Source: Macrococcus carouselicus (GTDB lineage: Bacteria; Bacillota; Bacilli; Staphylococcales; Staphylococcaceae). Taken from it: 64,000 nucleotides of DNA. Made by a program: the position numbers and the translations under genes. Under the pieces are notes generated by a model. That model did no database searches, was not told the origin of the DNA, and was given only the letters and a program-made list of their open reading frames with translations. The stretch covers positions 186,001 through 250,000 of the forward strand of contig NZ_SCWD01000001.1 in NCBI RefSeq assembly GCF_004359515.1. The letters are read 5' to 3'. The stretch's first letter is position 1, and each line of letters opens with the position of its first letter. Shown here piece after piece: positions 58,501 to 64,000 of the stretch.

Positions 58501-59270
58501 ACTTCAGTAGTTGAAGCTCTTTTTACCGTAGTTTTTTTTCTTAACACTGACTGAGTGACTGGCAATTCAGTCGTAGTGACTTCAGTTTTGACTACTTTGG
58601 TTTCTGCTGCAGGTTTTTCAGTCGTCGGCGCTTCCGTCGTAACAGGTTCAGTTTCGACTTCTTCAGCTTGGACTGCAGGTTTTTCAGTCGTCGGCGTTTC
58701 AGTTGTCGCTGCTTCTGTCGTCACAGGTTCAGTTTCAACTTCTTCAGCTTGGACTGCAGGTTTTTCAGTTGTCGGCGTCTCAGTCGTCGCAGCTTCCGTC
58801 GTCACAGGTTCAGCTTTGACTTCTTCAGCTTGGCCTGCGGGTTTTTCAGTCGTCGGCGTTTCAGTGGTCGCAGCTTCAGTCGTCACAGGTTCAGCTTTGA
58901 CTTCTTCAGCATTGACTGCAGGTTTTTCAGTCATCGGTGCCTCAGTCGTCACAGCTTCCGTCATAACAGGTTCAGTTTCGACTTCTTCAGCTTTGACTAC
59001 AGGTTTTTCAGTCGTCGGCGCTTCAGTGGTAACCGCTTCAGTTTTGACTTCTTCAGTTGATTTTATTTCAAGGTTGTAAGGTTTTGCAGACGCATCTATT
59101 GTCTGAGCTACCGGATAAGTGACGGCTTCCGCTTCAGATGGGGATTTTTGATCATTATCTTCACTCTTTTCAGTAGTAACTGAGTCATCAGCAGCATGAG
59201 CAGATACAGTGTGACCTGCAAGCAGCATCATCAGGAGGGTTGAAGATTTGTAGTAGAATTTAGAATTCAT
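55584..59270 (-). CDS. atl: Atl-like bifunctional autolysin
   Basis: 1228 residues. Signal peptide (cleavage near AHA, residue 26), a Thr/Glu/Pro repeat region (about 65-223), an N-acetylmuramoyl-L-alanine amidase domain (about 305-478) with zinc ligands in VAHETAN and LWSHKAV...DHTDP, a Pro/Thr linker, six GW modules as three pairs (about 520-980), and a C-terminal glucosaminidase domain (about 1030-1228) with ISHALLETGNGTSQL. In staphylococci it is cut into two enzymes that separate daughter cells and bind lipoteichoic acid through the GW modules. The start at the second methionine is chosen because AGAGGA precedes it. Confidence 0.95.
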   Translation of the reverse strand: MNSKFYYKSSTLLMMLLAGHTVSAHAADDSVTTEKSEDNDQKSPSEAEAVTYPVAQTIDASAKPYNLEIKSTEEVKTEAVTTEAPTTEKPVVKAEEVETEPVMTEAVTTEAPMTEKPAVNAEEVKAEPVTTEAATTETPTTEKPAGQAEEVKAEPVTTEAATTETPTTEKPAVQAEEVETEPVTTEAATTETPTTEKPAVQAEEVETEPVTTEAPTTEKPAAETKVVKTEVTTTELPVTQSVLRKKTTVKRASTTEVAVAKKPSKSSLSTRSFSLAAPSTTRTLTASTTTATAPASINDYILSQNYVVPTYKQDFAPELPQLAYRNGAAKPEGVVAHETANPTSTIYGEVAYMKNNWQNAFVHAFIDDNEIIETANTDYIAWGSGAAGNARFIQVELVRVYGKDRFAKAINNYADYIAMNLHYYGLPVDSAEYDGQGTLWSHKAVSNYLGGTDHTDPYGWFQENGYTMDDLAALVTLKYNQKVQAHAGTGPVVTVPTQPTVPTEPTTPTAPAPGPPVVSNEYKLARIKTSTAPVFSAVTDTTATPAAEKKNYTYYVNKKADYNGKTYYALTDETGVGRGWVEASNLTQATLSPEKTVTSKFKVNSLISGIYSMPWGKYSQKYDDLASQVNQAFNPTKKVTVNSTDYYFGSINGYDGWISGKHLSVPDSTLGNISPVMMYGKTLYSGATVYKDITLTNSYKDSTPYRQLYITKKGTSDGETYYHVLNEASQVMGWINDNQIRQTSAQLVSTAKMPYKVSASTAKIYTMPSGGSVQQLVKDKNLKNQYFNVVRTEKIGGSLWMKGVVSSNNTVGWIAADYLTEQSSVFQEMKRVSMMGKTLIKGSTVYLDNDLRTKRATKSYNMNYFVQSQAKQGDTVYYYAVDHLSRPVGWISDAEIQQASRRIVSTNKKTYVISTPASYLYNTAAGTKYQRVEPLSDKLGTPFHIIRTEKIGTALWHKGRLENSTTYGWIADRFLSRLTEVAVPAAATLDAAVAKQMALPDSSKPKVVYADQYGRTLTRNATEAEVRANIDSSKFSSDSIQKYQFLNLNKSQGITATVLNALLTGMGILENQGTAFAEAAKLYNINEIYLISHALLETGNGTSQLSNGMGYNPSTKQAYTTTTGTKYYNMYGTGAVDHNALNGGTSYAYSQGWDTPAKAIVGGAQFVAQNYFGNKQLTLYQMRWNPANPATHQYATDIKWAAKNAYRLADFYRRIELTGLNFLIDQYK
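58610..59075 (-). repeat. 81-base tandem repeats in atl
   Basis: Six Thr/Glu/Pro-rich units, the central four 27 residues long (81 bases) and the outer two 22 residues. Typical unit: EVETEPVTTEAATTET followed by PTTEKPAVQAE. The phase is constant, for example at the ACTTCTTCAGC string near 58658, 58738, 58819, 58900 and 58981. Units differ by single substitutions, so they are recent. Confidence 0.85.
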
Positions 59271-59506
59271 TGTTTTTCCTCTCATTTACATGGGATTTGA
59301 ATCTTTTTCAGTATAAAATTTTTACATTGATAAATACAGAGCTGCTTTCATCTTGTAATGATACTTTAATATTGATGTTTAAAAATTTACACAAGTTAAA
59401 AGATTTTTATAACATAAACATCTACCTGTCTTATATATCGAAATAAAAGAAGATTTGTGTCTATAAACAAAGAATATACGATATAAATGTTTTGATAAGT
59501 GTAGTT

Positions 59507-59531
59507 TCGAAGTAATGATCGATAACTTCGA
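59507..59531. promoter_or_regulatory. dyad upstream of atl
   Basis: Arms TCGAAGT and ACTTCGA around an 11-base centre containing GATC. Operator-like; the binding protein is unknown. Confidence 0.35.
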
Positions 59532-59567
59532 TTGATTGTCCGTCACCTGTCTTCAATCCACAAAAAT

Positions 59568-59594
59568 ACGCCCATCCTCATAATGGATGGGCGT
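59568..59594 (-). terminator. intrinsic terminator of the DUF2538 transcript
   Basis: Stem ACGCCCATCC / GGATGGGCGT followed on the minus strand by TTTTT. Confidence 0.85.
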
Positions 59595-59602
59595 GAATTG
59601 TT

Positions 59603-60076
59603 TTATTGTGCGTCACGTCTGATGATGGCTGTATATTGCCAGAATAGTCTCATCTGGACCAGATTCCAGCTGTTCATACCAAGTGAGTAGCCGGATGGAT
59701 TGAAGATCTTCACGTCTGATACTTCAAGTGCTGCTGCCAGCATGTACTGGTAGTAGATGTCCAGTTCCTGGAAGGTCGCGCTCAGTTCATTGTTGTCAAA
59801 GATAAAGTCAAACGGGACCTCGTAATCAAAGATATTGAGCTGTTCGAATATCTCAGGTATCGCTATCAGGTAACAGGCACCATCAATAAGCGGACTGTCA
59901 TCTGACTGGTGATAGTAGAGTCTTAGTGATTCATAGTTCATATGATGATGCTCATCTAAAAAGAAGAACTGCTGACGCATATAGGCGAGGTCGCCGCTTT
60001 CTACTATCTGATGTTCCAGACGGTTGAACATTTCGTTGATCTGATGATATTTTTCATACGTTTTACGAGTTGTCAT
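59603..60076 (-). CDS. DUF2538 family protein
   Basis: 157 residues. Starts MTTRKTYEKYHQINEMFNRLEHQI and includes DGACYLIAIPEIFEQLNIFDYEVPF, AAALEVSDVKIFNPSGYSLGMNSWN and MRLFWQYTAIIR. This matches the DUF2538 family known from staphylococci, where the same gene lies between atl and an LCP gene. No signal peptide or membrane segment, so it is cytosolic. Function unknown. Follows the LCP gene by 21 bases. Confidence 0.88.
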   Translation of the reverse strand: MTTRKTYEKYHQINEMFNRLEHQIVESGDLAYMRQQFFFLDEHHHMNYESLRLYYHQSDDSPLIDGACYLIAIPEIFEQLNIFDYEVPFDFIFDNNELSATFQELDIYYQYMLAAALEVSDVKIFNPSGYSLGMNSWNLVQMRLFWQYTAIIRRDAQ

Positions 60077-60097
60077 ATAACCATCCTTTCCTTAAGC

Positions 60098-61201
60098 TTA
60101 GTCACTATCCGTCGCCTCAGTTGTCTGTTCAGCCGTTTCTCCTGTGTGACCGAACTTCTCATTGTAATCTTTATTGACGCCATCAATCTCAAGCGGCATC
60201 AGGGGAATCAGGTCACCGTATAGTCTGGTTACTTTATAGCTCAGCAGGTCTTGATCTGATGCTGCAGGCAGATTAAGGTCCTTACGCAGAAGACTAGCTG
60301 TTTCTGAGACTTCTGAGAAATCGGGCTTATAATAATAGATTTCATTGTACATATAATGGGTGCCGCCAATCTGTGCACGCTTGAATTCTACGTCACCTTT
60401 AGAGTAAGTGGCTGCGAGCGAGGTGATGTCATCAAATGTCATGTTATGCTTCGCATTATTGCCGACAATCTCAACAAGTTCATCGATCTTCGCCAGTGAA
60501 TCTGTGTTCTTCGCTTTCTTCATTATGGCTTCAATCATCTCGACCTGTCGTCTGCCGCGTCCGAGGTCAGTGTCGACGTGGCGGCTGCGGACGAGTGCGA
60601 GTGCCTGATCCCCGTTGATCTTCTGATAGCCTTGCTGGACTTTGATGCGGCCGTGATCATTTTTCGTCGGTTCATTGATATCAAACGGGACGTTGAAGTA
60701 GATGCCGCCGAGTTCATCGATAATATCAACGAATGCCTGCATATTGATGCGCACGTAATAGTCGACCGGCACATTGAAGAGCGTCTCAACCGCATTCATG
60801 GAAGAAGTCGGACCGCCGTCCGCATGGGCATGAGTGATTTTGTCGTAGTAGCCGACGGATGGGATATAACTCAGCGTATCACGCGGGATGCTGACGAGTC
60901 TGACCTGACGTTTGTCACGGTTGAATGTCGCCAGAATCATGGCATCAGTACGTGCTTGCTCTATCGCCTGACCGTTTTCACGACGAGCCGGACTGTCATC
61001 GATGCCGAGGAAGAGGATGGAGACATGATTCATCGCCGGATTGACTGTTTCTTCTCTGAGTTTCGACTGACCCGTATTCTTCGTATAGGACTTATCCACC
61101 GCATTTTTAGTCTGGGAATAAAGATAGCTGGCATAGGCAGCGGGTGCTATGATGAGACTGAGGCTCAGGAGGATCAGCAGTATTTTTATCGGTTTTTTCA
61201 C
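60098..61201 (-). CDS. LCP (LytR-CpsA-Psr) family glycopolymer transferase
   Basis: 367 residues. One N-terminal transmembrane helix (about 7-25), then the LCP domain: ILFLGIDDSPARRE, QARTDAMILATFN, VRLVSIPRDTLSYIP, KITHAHADGGPTSSMNAVE and GDQALALVRSRHVDTDLGRGRRQ. The arginines and aspartates that bind the pyrophosphate are present. Such enzymes attach wall teichoic acid or capsule to peptidoglycan outside the membrane. The start is a GTG with AGGTGA upstream. Closest by position to S. aureus LcpB. Confidence 0.92.
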   Translation of the reverse strand: MKKPIKILLILLSLSLIIAPAAYASYLYSQTKNAVDKSYTKNTGQSKLREETVNPAMNHVSILFLGIDDSPARRENGQAIEQARTDAMILATFNRDKRQVRLVSIPRDTLSYIPSVGYYDKITHAHADGGPTSSMNAVETLFNVPVDYYVRINMQAFVDIIDELGGIYFNVPFDINEPTKNDHGRIKVQQGYQKINGDQALALVRSRHVDTDLGRGRRQVEMIEAIMKKAKNTDSLAKIDELVEIVGNNAKHNMTFDDITSLAATYSKGDVEFKRAQIGGTHYMYNEIYYYKPDFSEVSETASLLRKDLNLPAASDQDLLSYKVTRLYGDLIPLMPLEIDGVNKDYNEKFGHTGETAEQTTEATDSD

Positions 61202-61237
61202 TAGTAGGTCACCTGACTTCTTTTTTTAAATGCTCTT

Positions 61238-61266
61238 ATTATACTTAATAGGGGTAGGAACAACAA
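61238..61266 (-). promoter_or_regulatory. promoter of the LCP gene
   Basis: On the minus strand: TTGTTG (61266-61261), 17-base spacer, TATAAT (61243-61238). Confidence 0.7.
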
Positions 61267-61471
61267 CTTTTTAATTTTGAGCTATCTGTTATAATAAGGA
61301 TAACACTTTTTTAGTTGTAATATTCTTTCATATACGTTACCTTTACAGTGTTTCACTATATCTTGATTCTTTAAACGGGATTGATTATAATTATAATGTT
61401 TATAAGGGTTATAAAGCCACTCATTTTACCGGCTCTATATCCATCACTATTAAATTGAAGGCGGGATTATT

Positions 61472-62728
61472 TTGAAATTAACAACAGTAGGACTTGGATA
61501 CATCGGATTACCGACATCCATCATGTTCGCAAAACATGGTGTGGACGTCGTCGGCGTCGACATCAATCAGAAAGCTGTTGATTCACTGAACAGCGGTAAG
61601 ATTCATATTGAGGAGCCAGGCCTTCAGGAAGCATTCGAAGAAGTGCTGGCGAGCGGCAGATTCAAAGCGACGACAAAGCCGGAGCCAGCTGACTGTTTCA
61701 TCATTGCAGTGCCGACACCGAACAATGCTGACCAGTTCAAATCATGTGATATCTCTATGGTCATGACTGCTGTTGAATCCGTGTTACCTTTAGTCGAGAA
61801 AGGCAATGTCATCATCGTGGAATCAACAATCGCACCGCGTACGATGGATGACTTTGTGAAACCCCTCGTTGAATCCAAAGGCTTCACGATCGGTGAGGAT
61901 ATCTTCCTCGTCCACTGTCCGGAACGCGTATTACCTGGACAGATCATGCACGAACTTATCTACAACAACCGTATTATCGGTGGCGTGACACAGAACTGTA
62001 TCGAAGCAGGTAAGAAGGTCTATGGTACATTTGTGCAAGGTGAAATGATCGAAACTGACGCAAAAACAGCTGAGATGAGTAAGTTGATGGAAAATACATA
62101 TCGTGATGTCAACATCGCGCTTGCGAACGAACTCGCTAAAGTATGTAACCAGCTTGATATCAACGCACTTGATGTCATCGAGATGGCGAACAAGCATCCA
62201 CGTGTCAACCTGCACCAGCCAGGTCCGGGTGTCGGCGGTCACTGTCTCGCTGTTGACCCGTACTTCATCATCGCGAAAGACCCGATCAACACAGACATTA
62301 TTCAGGTCGGCCGTAAGATCAATAACCAGATGCCGCATTACGTCGTCAACAAAGCTAAAGAAATCTTAAAAGCAGTAGACGGCAAGAAACTGACAGTCTT
62401 CGGCTTAACTTATAAGGGGGACGTGGATGATATCCGCGAATCACCGGCATTCGATATCTATGAGATGCTGAAAGACCTGGACTACGATGTCGTTGCATAC
62501 GATCCGCACGTAGAACTGGATTTCGTGGAGAAAGATATCAAGACAGCTGTCAAAGACAGTTCACTTGTCCTTGTGTTAAGCGATCATTCTGAGTTCAAAC
62601 AGTTGACTGACGCGGACTTCGAAGGCATGAAGGATGCGATTATCTTCGATACGAAGAACGTCGTTAAATCAGACTTCGACAACACGAACTATTATAACTT
62701 CGGTAACCTTTACACATTCACTAAGTAA
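61472..62728 (+). CDS. UDP-N-acetyl-D-mannosamine dehydrogenase
   Basis: 418 residues, UDP-glucose/GDP-mannose dehydrogenase family. N-terminal Rossmann motif VGLGYIGLPTS, a middle domain with ENTYRDVNIALANELAKVC, the catalytic cysteine C258 in GPGVGGHCLAVDPYF, and a C-terminal UDP-binding domain with FGLTYKGDVDDIRESPA. It oxidises UDP-ManNAc to UDP-ManNAcA (WecC/Cap5O type) for surface polysaccharides. Other sugar substrates are possible. Start TTG with a weak AAGGCGGG site. No epimerase gene lies next to it. Confidence 0.9.
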   Translation: MKLTTVGLGYIGLPTSIMFAKHGVDVVGVDINQKAVDSLNSGKIHIEEPGLQEAFEEVLASGRFKATTKPEPADCFIIAVPTPNNADQFKSCDISMVMTAVESVLPLVEKGNVIIVESTIAPRTMDDFVKPLVESKGFTIGEDIFLVHCPERVLPGQIMHELIYNNRIIGGVTQNCIEAGKKVYGTFVQGEMIETDAKTAEMSKLMENTYRDVNIALANELAKVCNQLDINALDVIEMANKHPRVNLHQPGPGVGGHCLAVDPYFIIAKDPINTDIIQVGRKINNQMPHYVVNKAKEILKAVDGKKLTVFGLTYKGDVDDIRESPAFDIYEMLKDLDYDVVAYDPHVELDFVEKDIKTAVKDSSLVLVLSDHSEFKQLTDADFEGMKDAIIFDTKNVVKSDFDNTNYYNFGNLYTFTK

Positions 62729-62751
62729 TAACATCAGAATATAAAATAGAG

Positions 62752-62814
62752 GTGAAACATTAGCGCCAAATGGATAATGCTTAAACAATCCTGGAGTTAA
62801 TGTTTCGCTTTTTT
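62752..62814 (+). terminator. long hairpin with T run between the dehydrogenase and tagG
   Basis: Arms GTGAAACATTA (62752-62762) and TAATGTTTCGC (62798-62808) followed by six T. The 35-base interior contains a second stem (CCA-GGAT...ATCC-TGG). The tagG ribosome binding site begins directly after the T run. Confidence 0.7.
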
Positions 62815-62826
62815 ATAGGAGTGCCC

Positions 62827-63636
62827 ATGAAAGATTTAATTCAATTATTTAAAGAGCAGCTGACCCATCTGGAACTGATCTATAAGCTCGCTATCTTTAA
62901 TATCAAGAGTGAATATTCCAATCACTACTTAGGTATCTTCTGGAATATTCTTCAGCCGGCATTACAGGTCGGTCTTTATTACCTTGTATTTGGACTTGGA
63001 CTGCGGAGTGTCCGTGCCGATGTTGATGGGATTCCCTTTATTATCCACCTGATCAGTGGATTATTCCCTTGGCTCTTTATCTCGCAGTCAATCAACAGAG
63101 GGTCGAATGCCATCTTCTCAAAACTGAGTATTGTGACAAAGATGAAATTTCCGTCAAGTACGCTACTGTCGATCAACTTTGTGAATTCACTGATCAATCT
63201 GATGATTACGACGACTTTTTTATTTGTGCTGTCAGTCATTCATCATTATGTACCTTGGTGGCATTACTTTATCTTCTTCTATTTTGTGTTTGCGAGTTAC
63301 GTCTTTATCTTCGGTATCTCACTTATCATGAGTACACTTACAGTACTTGTCAGAGATACGCGTAATCTACTGCAGAACTTCATCCGGATGTGCTTTTTCC
63401 TGACACCGATATTCTGGACAGTCGAGCATTCAACCCCGTTGATGCAGAAGATAACGGGACTTAATCCATTCACCTATTTAGTCGGTATTTACCGTAGTGC
63501 GTTCACGCATGCGGAGGTCCCGATGTATGGCGCATGGCACGATCACCTTTACTTCTGGTGCTTAAGTCTCCTGATGCTTTATTTCGGTGCTAAAATTCAT
63601 TTTAAATTCAGAAACAGACTGGTCGATTACTTATAA
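62827..63636 (+). CDS. tagG: TagG-like teichoic acid/polysaccharide ABC exporter permease
   Basis: 269 residues with six transmembrane helices, ABC-2 family. Characteristic segments: SEYSNHYLGIFWNILQPALQVGLYYLVFG, ISGLFPWLFISQSINRGSNAIF, LSTLTVLVRDTRNLLQNFIRMCFFLTPIFW and LNPFTYLVGIYR. With an ATPase (TagH) it exports wall teichoic acid; the ATPase gene is not in this window. The ATG at 62827 follows AGGAG (62816-62820); an earlier in-frame ATG lies inside the hairpin. Confidence 0.9.
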   Translation: MKDLIQLFKEQLTHLELIYKLAIFNIKSEYSNHYLGIFWNILQPALQVGLYYLVFGLGLRSVRADVDGIPFIIHLISGLFPWLFISQSINRGSNAIFSKLSIVTKMKFPSSTLLSINFVNSLINLMITTTFLFVLSVIHHYVPWWHYFIFFYFVFASYVFIFGISLIMSTLTVLVRDTRNLLQNFIRMCFFLTPIFWTVEHSTPLMQKITGLNPFTYLVGIYRSAFTHAEVPMYGAWHDHLYFWCLSLLMLYFGAKIHFKFRNRLVDYL

Positions 63637-63653
63637 AAATTACGAGGTGACTT

Positions 63654-64000
63654 ATGAACGCGGACTTTATTAACGATAATTTTCAGTATGTTGAATATAT
63701 TCTCGTCAACGAAAAGACTGAGAACGAAATCTTTGCTGACAAGGAACTGACGGAGCCGATCGGTAATGTCAGAGACTATAACAATAAGATCGTGAAAGTA
63801 GTTTCCCAATATACTGATGGTGATCTGAAACACGTTCTTGTTGAATATAAGGAAGTTCTTGTGGGATGGTTTTTGTTTGAGACCAGCATGCCTTTATTCA
63901 ACAAAAAGAACGAGAAAATTGAAGTGGAGTACGAATCTTTCTATTCTCCGGAAATCAACAGTCTGATCAATAAGAACGGAGACTATAATCTGTATTTCCA
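63654..64000 (+). CDS. start of an unidentified gene (3' end missing)
   Basis: About 115 residues are visible, running off the window. Starts MNADFINDNFQYVEYILVN after GAGGTGA, 17 bases after tagG, so it belongs to the same operon. The region TEPIGNVRDYNNKIVKVV and the VGWFLFET segment resemble an SH3-like module with a G-W pair, but no enzyme domain is visible yet. By position it could be a teichoic acid polymerase or glycosyltransferase with an extra N-terminal domain; that is a guess. Confidence 0.7.
   Translation, partial: MNADFINDNFQYVEYILVNEKTENEIFADKELTEPIGNVRDYNNKIVKVVSQYTDGDLKHVLVEYKEVLVGWFLFETSMPLFNKKNEKIEVEYESFYSPEINSLINKNGDYNLYF

Larger units (their letters stand above)
59271..59602 (-). 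other. intergenic region upstream of atl
   Basis: 332 AT-rich bases without a gene. It holds the start-proximal RBS region of atl, a weak minus-strand -10 (TATACT, 59315-59310), a 25-base dyad at 59507-59531 (TCGAAGT and ACTTCGA arms), and the terminator of the DUF2538 gene at its far end. The long untranslated leader may allow control, but I see no known riboswitch. Confidence 0.5.

Noticed and set aside
58610-59075. tandem repeats read as a CRISPR array
   Set aside because: Repeats are contiguous and coding, with no unique spacers and no cas genes near.
58555-59079. 174-residue Val/Ser/Thr-rich open frame on the plus strand over the atl repeats
   Set aside because: It mirrors the 81-base coding repeat of atl, has no ribosome binding site, and its repeats follow the atl codon phase. 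The real gene is on the minus strand.

Overview
The window is a chromosomal segment from a member of the Staphylococcaceae, most like Macrococcus or a close relative. Three things support this. Gene order follows the conserved staphylococcal and Bacillus chromosome (addB-addA, cdr, sufT, clpB, fabH-fabF, opp, trpS, spx, mecA, coiA, pepF, yjbH to rluD, fabI, ltaA-ugtP, murE-prfC, htrA, ktrB, comK, atl). The protein sequences look staphylococcal: MurE carries the DNPA motif of L-lysine-type peptidoglycan, Atl is a bifunctional GW autolysin, and a CoA-disulfide reductase and an LtaA flippase are present. Base composition by eye is much less AT-rich than Staphylococcus aureus. I see no insertion sequence, prophage, CRISPR array, tRNA or rRNA. 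This is mostly core genome.

Layout. 1-6.4 kb: AddAB helicase-nuclease (addB cut by the window edge). 6.4-13.2 kb: a membrane protein, a FAH-family hydrolase, YisL, an anchored alpha-amylase-like protein that seems to lack catalytic residues, CoA-disulfide reductase, a Cof-type phosphatase, SufT and a truncated Crp/Fnr-type regulator. 13.2-19.9 kb: clpB behind a CtsR box, yjzD, a Med-like protein, and fabH-fabF behind a FapR box. 20-26.6 kb: the oppBCDF-oppA oligopeptide importer with CodY-like boxes. 26.6-33.4 kb: trpS, then spx, mecA, coiA, pepF, the small RNA RsaE/RoxS, and yjbH with a truncated globin. 33.4-44.4 kb: CYTH protein, UPF0738, RelQ, NAD kinase, RluD-type synthase, a CPA2 antiporter, fabI (FapR box), YjcG/YjcH, an AI-2E family permease, and ltaA-ugtP for lipoteichoic acid anchor synthesis. 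44.6-50.6 kb: murE, a YueH-like gene, prfC, HtrA, KtrB. 50.6-55.5 kb: an orphan sensor kinase, a phosphatase-like protein without metal ligands, a CPBP-like membrane protein coupled to a 59-residue DUF2187 protein, a SigS-like sigma factor divergent from comK, and a MarR-family regulator. 55.6-64 kb: the autolysin Atl, a DUF2538 protein, an LCP transferase, a UDP-ManNAc dehydrogenase, a TagG-like exporter permease, and the start of one more gene.

How the genes connect. Several encode parts of one proteolysis and competence network: MecA and YjbH are adaptors to Clp proteases, Spx and ComK are their known targets in relatives, ClpB is a disaggregase, CoiA and Med are competence proteins, and SigS sits next to comK. 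A second group makes lipids and the cell envelope: FabH, FabF and FabI under likely common FapR control, UgtP and LtaA, MurE, the LCP protein, the ManNAc dehydrogenase, TagG and Atl. The opp operon with CodY-like sites fits nutrient-controlled peptide import. Coordinates and start codons were read by eye. Family names come from remembered sequence motifs, not from a search.
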